The notes beneath the pieces are model-generated. The model worked only from the letters and a program-made list of their open reading frames with translations, searched no databases and had not been told where the DNA came from. The position numbers were made by a program, and so were the translations under genes. A stretch of DNA of 43,123 bases, taken from positions 9,628 through 52,750 of the forward strand of contig NATN01000001.1 of NCBI GenBank assembly GCA_002085355.1, in the 5' to 3' direction. Below are positions 16,958 through 24,326 of the stretch, piece by piece (position 1 is the stretch's first letter; each line of letters opens with the position of its first letter). The DNA is from Candidatus Zhuqueibacterota bacterium 4484_87. GTDB taxonomy: Bacteria > Zhuqueibacterota > Zhuqueibacteria > Thermofontimicrobiales > Thermofontimicrobiaceae.

Positions 16958-18086
16958 GGATAATTTTCTTCAATGTGGAAACTACGTATTCAATTTCTTC
17001 TTTTGTTAATTCTGGAAACATAGGCAAAGACAGGAGTTGTTCTGCGTGTTTTTCTGTCACCGGAAAATCTCCTTTTTTGTACCCAAGGTGTTTGTAAGCA
17101 TTTTGCAGATGCAACGGAATCGGATAATGGAGTCCGGTACTGATGCCTTTTTCTGCTAATTTCTTCTGCACATCGTCGCGATTTTTCACTTTAATCACGT
17201 AGAGATGATAAACTCCCTTTGACCATTCTGGTTCCTGTGGGAAAATCACACCCTCGATATCTTTGAGCAATTGGCCGTAAAGTGCTGCATTTTGACGTCT
17301 GTTTTCGATCCATTCGGGAAGATATTTTAGCTTTAATTTTAAAATACCCGCCTGAATGGCATGCATCCTGCCGTTGAACCCTTCAAAATCGTGATAATAC
17401 TTTTGACTTTGACCATGGTCGCGGTACATTTTTGCTTTTTGCGCGAGATCTGCATTATTCGTAACAATAGCGCCACCTTCACCACAGGAGCCTAAATTTT
17501 TTCCGGGGTAAAAGCTAAAAGCCCCTGCCAGTCCCATTGAGCCGGCTTTGTGGGATTCGCCATTTTTTTGATACAATGCTCCGTGTGCCTGACAGGCATC
17601 TTCAATGACGAAGAGTCCGTATTTTTGAGCGATTTCCAGAATCGGGTCCATGTCCGCCATTTGTCCGTACAGATGAACAGGCAGAATTCCTTTCAAGCGA
17701 TTCGATGATTTGACGCGTTTTTCCACTTCAGTCGCTAATTTTTCCACATCAATATTGTCAGTTCTCTCGTCAATGTCAACAAAAACAATTTTCCCGCCTG
17801 CCTGACTGATAGCTTCGGTGGTTGCGATAAATGTGTTTGGAGTAGTAATCACTTCATCGCCCGGTTGCAAACCCGCTGCCAGCAGAGCAAATCGCAATGC
17901 ATCCGTGCCGCTGTTCACGGCTATTGCGTGCGACGTACCGCAAAATCGTGCAAAATCTTCCTCAAAACCGTTCACATTCTTTCCACCAACAAAAGCTGTG
18001 TTGTCAATCGCTTCACTCACAATGTCCATAATCTGGTCTTTTAACATTTGATGCTGGGGTTTGAGATTGAGAAATGGAATTTGCAT
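16950..18086 (-). CDS. DegT/DnrJ/EryC1/StrS (WbpE-like) sugar aminotransferase
   Basis: This PLP enzyme would transfer an amino group to a keto nucleotide-sugar. The 378-residue chain starts with IPFLNLKPQH and shows AVNSGTDALRFALLAAGLQPGDEVI, VHLYGQMADM and IEDACQAHGA. The PLP lysine is Lys196 in FYPGKNLGSCGEGGAI, the standard family motif. AAGGAG lies nine bases before the ATG. The adjacent Gfo/Idh/MocA dehydrogenase gene suggests the WbpB/WbpE pair that makes 3-amino-3-deoxy uronic acid nucleotides from UDP-GlcNAcA. Dedicated acetyltransferase WbpD is not found here. The family is certain and the substrate inferred. Confidence 0.93.
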   Translation of the reverse strand: MQIPFLNLKPQHQMLKDQIMDIVSEAIDNTAFVGGKNVNGFEEDFARFCGTSHAIAVNSGTDALRFALLAAGLQPGDEVITTPNTFIATTEAISQAGGKIVFVDIDERTDNIDVEKLATEVEKRVKSSNRLKGILPVHLYGQMADMDPILEIAQKYGLFVIEDACQAHGALYQKNGESHKAGSMGLAGAFSFYPGKNLGSCGEGGAIVTNNADLAQKAKMYRDHGQSQKYYHDFEGFNGRMHAIQAGILKLKLKYLPEWIENRRQNAALYGQLLKDIEGVIFPQEPEWSKGVYHLYVIKVKNRDDVQKKLAEKGISTGLHYPIPLHLQNAYKHLGYKKGDFPVTEKHAEQLLSLPMFPELTKEEIEYVVSTLKKIIHG

Positions 18087-18254
18087 GGAGTTGTCTCCTT
18101 AATGTTAAATCAATTTTTCACCTTTGATTGTACAGTTTATATTTAAGTAATCCTTTTATCCAATTTGCTATTACAAATTATGCTTTTAAGAGAAACTTAA
18201 ATAATGATTCGTAAAAATATTATCAATCACTGGCAATTTATGTAGTACAGGGTT

Positions 18255-19259
18255 TCATGCAATCTCCACAACCTGGCTATTATTGCGCAATGATTTCTCT
18301 GCCGCTTCCAGCGCTTTGATGACGCGCAAGCCGCTGCGCCCGTCGCTGATGGGTTTTTTCCCGTTCTGGCAACATTCGATGAAATGGTTCATTTCCCGGC
18401 GCAGTGGCTCAAAATTTTGAATGTACGGACTGATGATGTCGCCGGAACGATAGCTGAGCTGGTATTCGCCAAATGTCTCGGGATCTTTATACTCAACGCC
18501 TTTGTCATAGATTTTCACTTTTTCAATATTTTCAGTATCATCATAGACAAGCATTTTCTTGTTGCCGACAATAGCTGTACGACGCAGCTTGCTCGGTGCA
18601 AGCCAACTCACCTGCATGTTGGCAATGCATCCGTCGGGAAATTCTATGTTGATGAACGCTACGTCCGGAATATTTTTCTGCACGCAATCTTTGCCCATGG
18701 CAGAGATGCGTTTTGGTTGTTGATTCAGCCAATAAAAGAGCATAGAAAAATCATGCGGTGCCAGATCCCAAATTACGCTCACGTCTTTTTGATGCAGACC
18801 CAAATTGACGCGCGACATGCTGATATAATAAACATCCCCCAATTCCTTGCTGTCAATCAACTCTTTTATTTTTAAAACCGGCGGACTATATTCAAACGTA
18901 TGGCCGACCATGAGAACACGGTTATTTTTTTCTGCGGTTTCTACCAACTTTTCGGCTTCTTGGCTATTTTGCGTCATTGGTTTTTCCACAAAAACATGTT
19001 TTCCTGCTTCTAATAGAGCATGGGCAATGGGGAAATGTAGAGATACTGGTGTCGCGACAATGGCAGCATCGATATCATCACGACGAAGTAGCTTTTGATA
19101 GTCGCTTTCAATTTCAACTGTTGGATATTTTAATTTGATACGCTGCAATTTTGTCTCATCAAGGTCACAAGCAATTAATTTCTCTGTCGTTTGACTTTCA
19201 TAAAGATTCCTGAGCAAATTTGGGCCCCAATAACCTAAACCAATGACAGCGATATTCAT
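18255..19259 (-). CDS. Gfo/Idh/MocA-family oxidoreductase (WbpB-like)
   Basis: The 334-residue NAD(P)-dependent enzyme has the nucleotide-binding GLGYWGPNLLRN (7-18), the conserved EKP triad (Glu92-Lys93-Pro94) and the catalytic-region WDLAPHD (164-170). SWLAPSKLRRTAIVG follows. In the neighbourhood of a UDP-GlcNAc-type dehydrogenase and a DegT aminotransferase it most likely oxidises C3 of a UDP-N-acetylglucosaminuronic acid. AAGGGAA precedes the ATG. The 168-bp gap to the downstream aminotransferase gene holds no other feature I can see. Other sugars cannot be excluded, since the family is broad. Confidence 0.88.
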   Translation of the reverse strand: MNIAVIGLGYWGPNLLRNLYESQTTEKLIACDLDETKLQRIKLKYPTVEIESDYQKLLRRDDIDAAIVATPVSLHFPIAHALLEAGKHVFVEKPMTQNSQEAEKLVETAEKNNRVLMVGHTFEYSPPVLKIKELIDSKELGDVYYISMSRVNLGLHQKDVSVIWDLAPHDFSMLFYWLNQQPKRISAMGKDCVQKNIPDVAFINIEFPDGCIANMQVSWLAPSKLRRTAIVGNKKMLVYDDTENIEKVKIYDKGVEYKDPETFGEYQLSYRSGDIISPYIQNFEPLRREMNHFIECCQNGKKPISDGRSGLRVIKALEAAEKSLRNNSQVVEIA

Positions 19260-19301
19260 AAGATTCCCTTTCTATAGATTAATCATTTCACAAAATGAGT
19301 G

Positions 19302-20513
19302 TTATTTTATTTTAAAATTATCGTATAGATTTGTTAATTCCCTTGCAGATAGTGACCAATTATATTTTTTGATGACAGCTTGCTTTCCGTTTTTGCCATA
19401 TTCTTTTGATGCATTTTTGATTGTCAGTACAGCGCGGGCAAAATCATCCGGTGAATGGGAGCGAAAGATTTCCCCGCATTTTGTCTCACGGACGATTCTT
19501 GCCATAGCTTTTGCGTCGGACACAATGACCGGTTTTCCCAGCGCCATGTACTGAAAAAGTTTATGCGGCACGCCGTTATCAATCAAATCATTGGATGGCT
19601 GGGGAATGATGCAGATATTTGCCGCTGCAATATAGGAAGGAGTTTTTTCAAAATCAACCCAGCCTGTGAATTCCACAAACTTTGAAATCCCCAAATTTTC
19701 TATCAACTTTTCCAGCTCTTCCCTGATACCGCCATCGCCGACGAGGATCATTTTTAAATTCGGAATCTGCGGCGCTAAAATTTTTACCCCCTGAATCGCA
19801 ACTTCCAGTTCACGTTCCGGACTGAAATTGCCCACATAGGTCAGGACAAAATTCTCTTGATATTTTTCAACTATTTCTGCATCGATTTTTAATTGGATAT
19901 ATTTATCCGTTTGCACAGTATTACCAACGATGTGTATCTTTTGCGGATTGATGCCAATAGAAGTGAGCATTTCTTTATGCTCTTCAATGACAACGATAAT
20001 TTTTTCGCACAATTTCAGGCTCATTTTTTCTAATTTTCTTGCAAATGCGGGGTTGCGAAATAAGCCGGGCAGAAATCCTTTTCTGCCCCAGACCTCCAGA
20101 GCCGCGGGATAGTTTTCGTGCATGTCAAAAACAGCGGGTAATCTAAAAAGTTTTCCGACGAAAATCGCACCCAGAGCCAACGGAAGATCGTGGACGTGAA
20201 TGAAATCGATTTTGTGAAGGCGACAGGCTTTTGCAATGTAGAAGAGCCAGATGGGATTGAAAGAAAGCGGCACGCCAAAAAGTGATTGCAGATTTTTCCT
20301 GCCAAGTCGAAAGCGAGGCAAGCGGATGATGTGAAAATTCCCGTTGATTGTTTCGAATCGCGGCAGATTTTTTTTATTATTGCAAAGCAAATAAACCTGA
20401 TACCCGTTTTGAGTGAGCGCGTCGATTTCCTTTTCCAGCCTAATGTCAGGTGGGAAATCGCTCTGGAGGACCATTAAAATATTTGCTTTGTAGGTTAGGG
20501 CGTCCTGCTTCAT
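19302..20513 (-). CDS. Family 4 glycosyltransferase
   Basis: The 403-residue protein has a GT-B fold: an N-terminal acceptor half with MVLQSDFPPDIRLEKEI and HVHDLPLALGA, and a C-terminal donor half with LTYVGNFSPERELE, MILVGDGGIREELE and GVPHKLFQYMALGKPVIVSD. It should add a sugar from a nucleotide donor to the growing glycan at the cytoplasmic membrane. No ribosome site is evident before ATG 20513. It is the first gene of the minus-strand polysaccharide run that continues to 14776. The 288 bp upstream (20514-20801) hold only the terminator of the next operon. Confidence 0.9.
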   Translation of the reverse strand: MKQDALTYKANILMVLQSDFPPDIRLEKEIDALTQNGYQVYLLCNNKKNLPRFETINGNFHIIRLPRFRLGRKNLQSLFGVPLSFNPIWLFYIAKACRLHKIDFIHVHDLPLALGAIFVGKLFRLPAVFDMHENYPAALEVWGRKGFLPGLFRNPAFARKLEKMSLKLCEKIIVVIEEHKEMLTSIGINPQKIHIVGNTVQTDKYIQLKIDAEIVEKYQENFVLTYVGNFSPERELEVAIQGVKILAPQIPNLKMILVGDGGIREELEKLIENLGISKFVEFTGWVDFEKTPSYIAAANICIIPQPSNDLIDNGVPHKLFQYMALGKPVIVSDAKAMARIVRETKCGEIFRSHSPDDFARAVLTIKNASKEYGKNGKQAVIKKYNWSLSARELTNLYDNFKIK

Positions 20514-20724
20514 AAAATTTTTTGATTAGCAACGGTTTATCTTTTATTGTGAAATGTACACAAATATAAGAAAAAAGTTTACAAATTCAAATAAAATTTT
20601 ACATTTGTTGGGAATGTTGTTGTTTAAATTTTAGCAAATCGGTTGTCCGCACTGATAAACTGAAACAGTTATTAGAAATTTGCTTGTTGCACTTGGAACG
20701 TGACCTCAGAGTTCCCCTGTTGAA

Positions 20725-20763
20725 ATAAAAAAAGGCCAGCCGAAATTCTCGACTGACCTTTTT
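20725..20763 (-). terminator. Rho-independent terminator closing the ExbB/ExbD/TonB-like operon
   Basis: An imperfect stem pairs AAAAAGGCCAGCCGA with TCGACTGACCTTTTT around a five-base loop. Read on the minus strand it ends in a run of seven T after GGCC. It lies 38 bp past the stop codon at 20802, so it ends the operon that starts near 29731. Confidence 0.85.
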
Positions 20764-20801
20764 AATAACGTCCTTCCGACTTTCGTCAGAATTGGCGACG
20801 T

Positions 20802-22175
20802 TTAATTTAACTTTGCAAACTGGAACGGGAAAATAAAGGTCACTGAGCCCGAATCAATGGGTTTAAACTTGAGCCGCTTGACCAAAGCCAAAATTTCACG
20901 CTCCATAGGTGGATAGTTCAGCGTAGATTCGATCACACGAGCGGAAGCGACATTACCATTTGCCGCGATCGTGAATTCGATGGACACTTTCCCGCGCAAT
21001 GTAGGTTTAATTTTCAGGTACTTATTGTAAATATAAGTAATCTGACCCTGACGCGAATTGACTGTCTGAAACACGGATTCTTCGGAGCGATAGCCCACTG
21101 CGTCGGTTGTGCCTCTCGTTGCCCGTGGTTTTACCAGATCAACAACCGTTCTCTTTTTCAACTTAACAGAGGGCACTGTCTCTGTTGCATCCATAGAAGA
21201 AAGAATATCATCAATACCGCCGCTGCCACCAGTGCCAATTAATTGATCCAGCGGATCTTCTGCATCTTTGGTATTGCTCTTCCCGACTTTCAGATTAGTC
21301 CCGCCGCCAAGGATGTTGTTCAAGTCTGCGACCAGACCTTTGTCCACCAGTGCATCGATGATGGAACTTGATTTGCCGGCAGCTCCGCCATTTGCACCGC
21401 CGATCACTGCCAATAAGCCCCGTGACGCAACGCGATTTCCTCTGCCTGATGATCGACGACCGGAACTTTTGCTGCCGGATTTGTTCGATTTACCGGATTT
21501 TTTATCGTTGGATTTTTTGTCACTTTCCGATGTACCAGTATTGGCGGCGACGCTCGAGGTGGCTTCGTTCAAAATTTCGTCCGGAGTTTTGGGGATGAAA
21601 CGAGCCAGTCGTTCGGGAATTTTGTCAATGTTGATCTCTTTCTTTTGGATAATCTGATAATCCTTCAAAGCGTAAAGAATGAGCGCATTCACAATGAGCA
21701 AAATTGTAAAAATGGATTTGAATAACAAGTCAGAGCCCAAACTTTTGATTGTCGCCCGTGTCCAAGAAAAAACCGGTGATTTGACTGCGACCGATTGCTT
21801 GGGTTGAATATATTGAAAAGAGAATTCTATTTTTGTGTCGCCGACAGTGACAACGCCCTGTTTTTCCGGCGTGAGTTTAATGAGATAGGAATCCCCCTGG
21901 CGTGGCAAAATATCGTGACGGATCAAATCCGAGATGTTCAGCGAAGAACTATCCAGCGAGATTTCCCCTTTGATAAACGGCTTGACGTTCAAGGTATAAT
22001 AGCCGTTCTGTTGATCAAACAATACGTGTTGCTTGGGATATTCTGTGCCATACAAAATCAGATTATTGTTCCCGCTTTGCCCAACAGTGAATTGTTTCCC
22101 CTTGGACAAAACATATTGTTTGGAGTGATTGGAACGGCTGACGTTTAAAACGAGATATTTATTTTTTCCTGCCAT
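20802..22175 (-). CDS. FHA-like / TonB-like (AgmX/PglI C-terminal) trans-envelope protein
   Basis: The 457-residue protein is built like a TonB with a cytoplasmic head. Residues about 1-120 look FHA-like (KGKQFTVGQSGNNNLIL, then a QHVLF-type strand). One membrane helix follows at 152-170. Next come a Ser/Lys/Arg-rich stretch (217-250) and Gly-rich segments that should span the periplasm. The C-terminal domain (about 365-457) ends with LRGKVSIEFTIAANGNVASA, MEREILALVKRLKFKP and VTFIFPFQF, typical of the AgmX/TonB-type terminal domain. It is the last gene of the operon, after one exbB and two exbD genes that would energise it. Architecture resembles myxobacterial gliding protein GltG. No ribosome site is obvious. 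The role is inferred. Confidence 0.82.
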   Translation of the reverse strand: MAGKNKYLVLNVSRSNHSKQYVLSKGKQFTVGQSGNNNLILYGTEYPKQHVLFDQQNGYYTLNVKPFIKGEISLDSSSLNISDLIRHDILPRQGDSYLIKLTPEKQGVVTVGDTKIEFSFQYIQPKQSVAVKSPVFSWTRATIKSLGSDLLFKSIFTILLIVNALILYALKDYQIIQKKEINIDKIPERLARFIPKTPDEILNEATSSVAANTGTSESDKKSNDKKSGKSNKSGSKSSGRRSSGRGNRVASRGLLAVIGGANGGAAGKSSSIIDALVDKGLVADLNNILGGGTNLKVGKSNTKDAEDPLDQLIGTGGSGGIDDILSSMDATETVPSVKLKKRTVVDLVKPRATRGTTDAVGYRSEESVFQTVNSRQGQITYIYNKYLKIKPTLRGKVSIEFTIAANGNVASARVIESTLNYPPMEREILALVKRLKFKPIDSGSVTFIFPFQFAKLN

Positions 22176-22217
22176 TGATTTCGTGTATTTTTAAGTTCAA
22201 ATAAAATTTCAGTCGAA

Positions 22218-22742
22218 TTAGTCCGGCTTGTTCACGGCTAACATGATGTCATTGAAGCCGACTCTGCCGCAGGTAAACATGATCTTTTTAATGATCAGAT
22301 AGGGCAATTCTTTATCAGCCTGAATGGAGATTTTTCCGGTGAAGCCGATATCTGTGTGAATTTCACCAATTTTTTCGCTGATGTGTCGTTTTGTTTTCAA
22401 ATCATTGAGCAAACCAGGAATGAGCAATTGATTTGATCTCATCACATCAGCAACTTTGGCAATAGGTTGTCCGTCCAATAGAATCATTTCGTCTGTGACG
22501 GCGATGATGGACGTGGTTTCCGGCACTTTTTGCGCGGTAGAATTTGGCAGTTTTAAGTCCGGAGCAACAGACATGATTTGGCCTTCTGCGGAATAACTTT
22601 TCAGCAAAAAGACCAATAAAATAGTGAACATGTCGATCATTGACGTTAGTTTCAAAGAGAAAGTCGTATCACGTTTTTTACGACGGCTGCTCACAACATG
22701 AAATGTAAAATCGTCTGGCGTTTGTTGAAAACTTTTCATCAT
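22218..22742 (-). CDS. ExbD/TolR-family protein with intact membrane Asp
   Basis: The 174-residue protein has a short cytoplasmic N-terminus, one membrane helix (about 32-50) and a periplasmic domain. The helix begins LTSMIDMFTILLVFLL; Asp37 matches the ion-carrying Asp of ExbD/TolR/MotB-like stators. The periplasmic part ends IIKKIMFTCGRVGFNDIMLAV, a typical ExbD tail. It would assemble with the ExbB product to turn the proton gradient into motion of the TonB-like partner encoded 42 bp downstream. It lies 26 bp after the other exbD gene. Family assignment is firm. Confidence 0.9.
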   Translation of the reverse strand: MMKSFQQTPDDFTFHVVSSRRKKRDTTFSLKLTSMIDMFTILLVFLLKSYSAEGQIMSVAPDLKLPNSTAQKVPETTSIIAVTDEMILLDGQPIAKVADVMRSNQLLIPGLLNDLKTKRHISEKIGEIHTDIGFTGKISIQADKELPYLIIKKIMFTCGRVGFNDIMLAVNKPD

Positions 22743-22768
22743 TTTTATTAACCATTCAAAATATGAGT

Positions 22769-23227
22769 TTAACCTGATAGAGATACATTTGGAAAACCAG
22801 TTTCGCGACAGCGATCCATGACCTGAATGATAATGTCGTATTTTACTCTGGCCTCTGGCGCGATGATGATATCCTCCGCATAGGGATATTTGCTTTTGAT
22901 TTGCTTGAGTTGTTGAACCAGCGGCGCGTAATTATACTTGTCGCCAATTCTGTTTACCGGATCAAATTTGAATCCCGGGCTTTTCACCTGAAAACCTTTT
23001 TCTTTGACAGCTAAAATTACCAGCACGAGTTTCTTTTGCTGCTGTACCTGTACCGCGCGGTTTTTACTCAACGTAGGCAATGAAAGCTCAATTACCGCGA
23101 TCTTAACAAAAGCTGCTGTCAGCAATAAAAATGGAATCAAAAGCAGAAAAATATTCATCACGGGAATAATATTGACATCGGCATCGTCAACGTGGCGATC
23201 TCTTCCCAGGGATCTTTTCAGATTCAT
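22769..23227 (-). CDS. ExbD/TolR-family protein with Asn replacing the membrane Asp
   Basis: The 152-residue protein has the ExbD layout: a charged N-terminus, one membrane helix (about 19-42) and a periplasmic domain ending DIIIQVMDRCRETGFPNVSL. The helix starts VNIIPVMNIFLLLIPFLLLT, and Asn25 occupies the place of the essential proton-carrying Asp (Asp25 in E. coli ExbD). It may therefore be a structural subunit while the other ExbD carries the current. It starts two bases after the exbB stop, so translation should be coupled. The family is clear, and the substitution is read directly. Confidence 0.88.
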   Translation of the reverse strand: MNLKRSLGRDRHVDDADVNIIPVMNIFLLLIPFLLLTAAFVKIAVIELSLPTLSKNRAVQVQQQKKLVLVILAVKEKGFQVKSPGFKFDPVNRIGDKYNYAPLVQQLKQIKSKYPYAEDIIIAPEARVKYDIIIQVMDRCRETGFPNVSLSG

Positions 23228-23229
23228 CT

Positions 23230-23868
23230 TTATTTGCCCTTGCTGTTATTTTTCACCAAGATCAATTTGCTGTAAACGCGCGCTACATTTTGATTGATTT
23301 CGTCGATCAGTTCGTTGGTTTTTTCCTGAAGAACTGAATAGGCGATCATACAAGGAATAGCAGAAATCAATCCGAATGCAGTGGTGTTCATTGCCTGGGA
23401 AATACCACCGGATAACAACGTTGCTTTCATCGAAGCGTCGGCAGTTGCGACAGCCTCGAATGAAGTGATGAGACCGAAGATTGTACCCAACAATCCAAGC
23501 AGCGTAGAAACATTGGCAATTGTCGCCAGGTACGGAGTGCGTTTTTCCAGTTTGGGAATTTCTGCCAGTGCGGCTAATTCCAACGCATTCTGAATTTCAG
23601 CCGGGCTCTTGCCTGCTTCTTCAAGGCCGGCACGAAGTACTTTCGGTAGTGCGGCATTAGAGATGCTGCAAAATTCTACAGCGCTTCTGATATTTTTTTG
23701 CTGAATGAAATCGAGCAAACGGTGCATAAAGGCAGCCGTGTCGATTCGATTTCTTCCCAGAATAAAAATGGTGCGTTCAACCATAATGGCGATGCCCGAA
23801 ATTAATACCAGCAGAATAACGTACATGAACGGGCCCCCGGATCTGAAGGAACTTACGATGAAATCCAA
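23230..23868 (-). CDS. ExbB/TolQ/MotA-family proton channel protein
   Basis: The roughly 212-residue inner-membrane protein has three membrane helices (about 15-35, 112-136, 164-184) with a cytoplasmic loop between the first two. IPKLEKRTPYLATIANVSTLLGLLGTIFGLI and the later TTAFGLISAIPCMIAY are the ExbB/TolQ hallmarks. I place the start at TTG 23868, eight bases after a perfect AGGAGG; a TTG two codons earlier would sit only two bases from that site. It is followed at once by the two exbD genes, so the motor is one ExbB with two different ExbD types. Confidence 0.92.
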   Translation of the reverse strand: MDFIVSSFRSGGPFMYVILLVLISGIAIMVERTIFILGRNRIDTAAFMHRLLDFIQQKNIRSAVEFCSISNAALPKVLRAGLEEAGKSPAEIQNALELAALAEIPKLEKRTPYLATIANVSTLLGLLGTIFGLITSFEAVATADASMKATLLSGGISQAMNTTAFGLISAIPCMIAYSVLQEKTNELIDEINQNVARVYSKLILVKNNSKGK

Positions 23869-23924
23869 TTGCAAAACCTCCTGTTAGAAAATTGCTAATT
23901 CCAGTTATATCTCGATTGACTTTG

Positions 23925-24326
23925 TTACCATTGAATGTAATCTTTATTTTTGAGTACGGATTTTTTTCTGTACCTGATATTTGTTTTTTCAACGTTGCGA
24001 AAGATAAGATCAAAAAACTGGCGTTCGATGCGAAGCCCGTCAACTTTGGGGTCGCTGCCAGGGACGATAAAAACAGCTTGCGGCTTGGCGATGGTGCCAT
24101 AAATTGTAAGCTGCTTTTGAATGAATTTTTTCACCTGCGTATTGGAGATGATGTTGCCGCTGCTTTTATGATCCTGCTTTTTCGTTTGAGGGTTTTCAGT
24201 AGCAAACTTTGCACCAGAGACTGGCTTGTGCTTAGCAAAACCAAACCTCACGTTGAAAGAAAAAACGAGACCTGTTACGATAACGAAATAGATTGCTCGC
24301 CGGAGCAGGTTTGTCTTATTTTTCAT
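23925..24326 (-). CDS. Small exported protein of unknown function in the ExbB/ExbD operon
   Basis: I do not recognise a named family. The 133-residue product has a basic N-terminus and a hydrophobic segment (about 12-30) like a signal peptide or anchor, then a low-complexity linker. A conserved-looking core follows at about 66-112, containing IYGTIAKPQAVFIVPGSDP and ERQFFDLIFRNVEK. The rest is a basic tail. Its start overlaps the stop of the large TPR gene by four bases (ATGA), and it precedes exbB by about 56 bp. This position between TPR protein and motor genes suggests a periplasmic accessory part of the same machine. Confidence 0.72.
   Translation of the reverse strand: MKNKTNLLRRAIYFVIVTGLVFSFNVRFGFAKHKPVSGAKFATENPQTKKQDHKSSGNIISNTQVKKFIQKQLTIYGTIAKPQAVFIVPGSDPKVDGLRIERQFFDLIFRNVEKTNIRYRKKSVLKNKDYIQW

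Noticed and set aside
20802..23868. Plain TonB system for iron uptake
   Set aside because: There is no TonB-dependent receptor or siderophore gene nearby, there are two ExbD types, and the TonB-like protein has a large cytoplasmic head.
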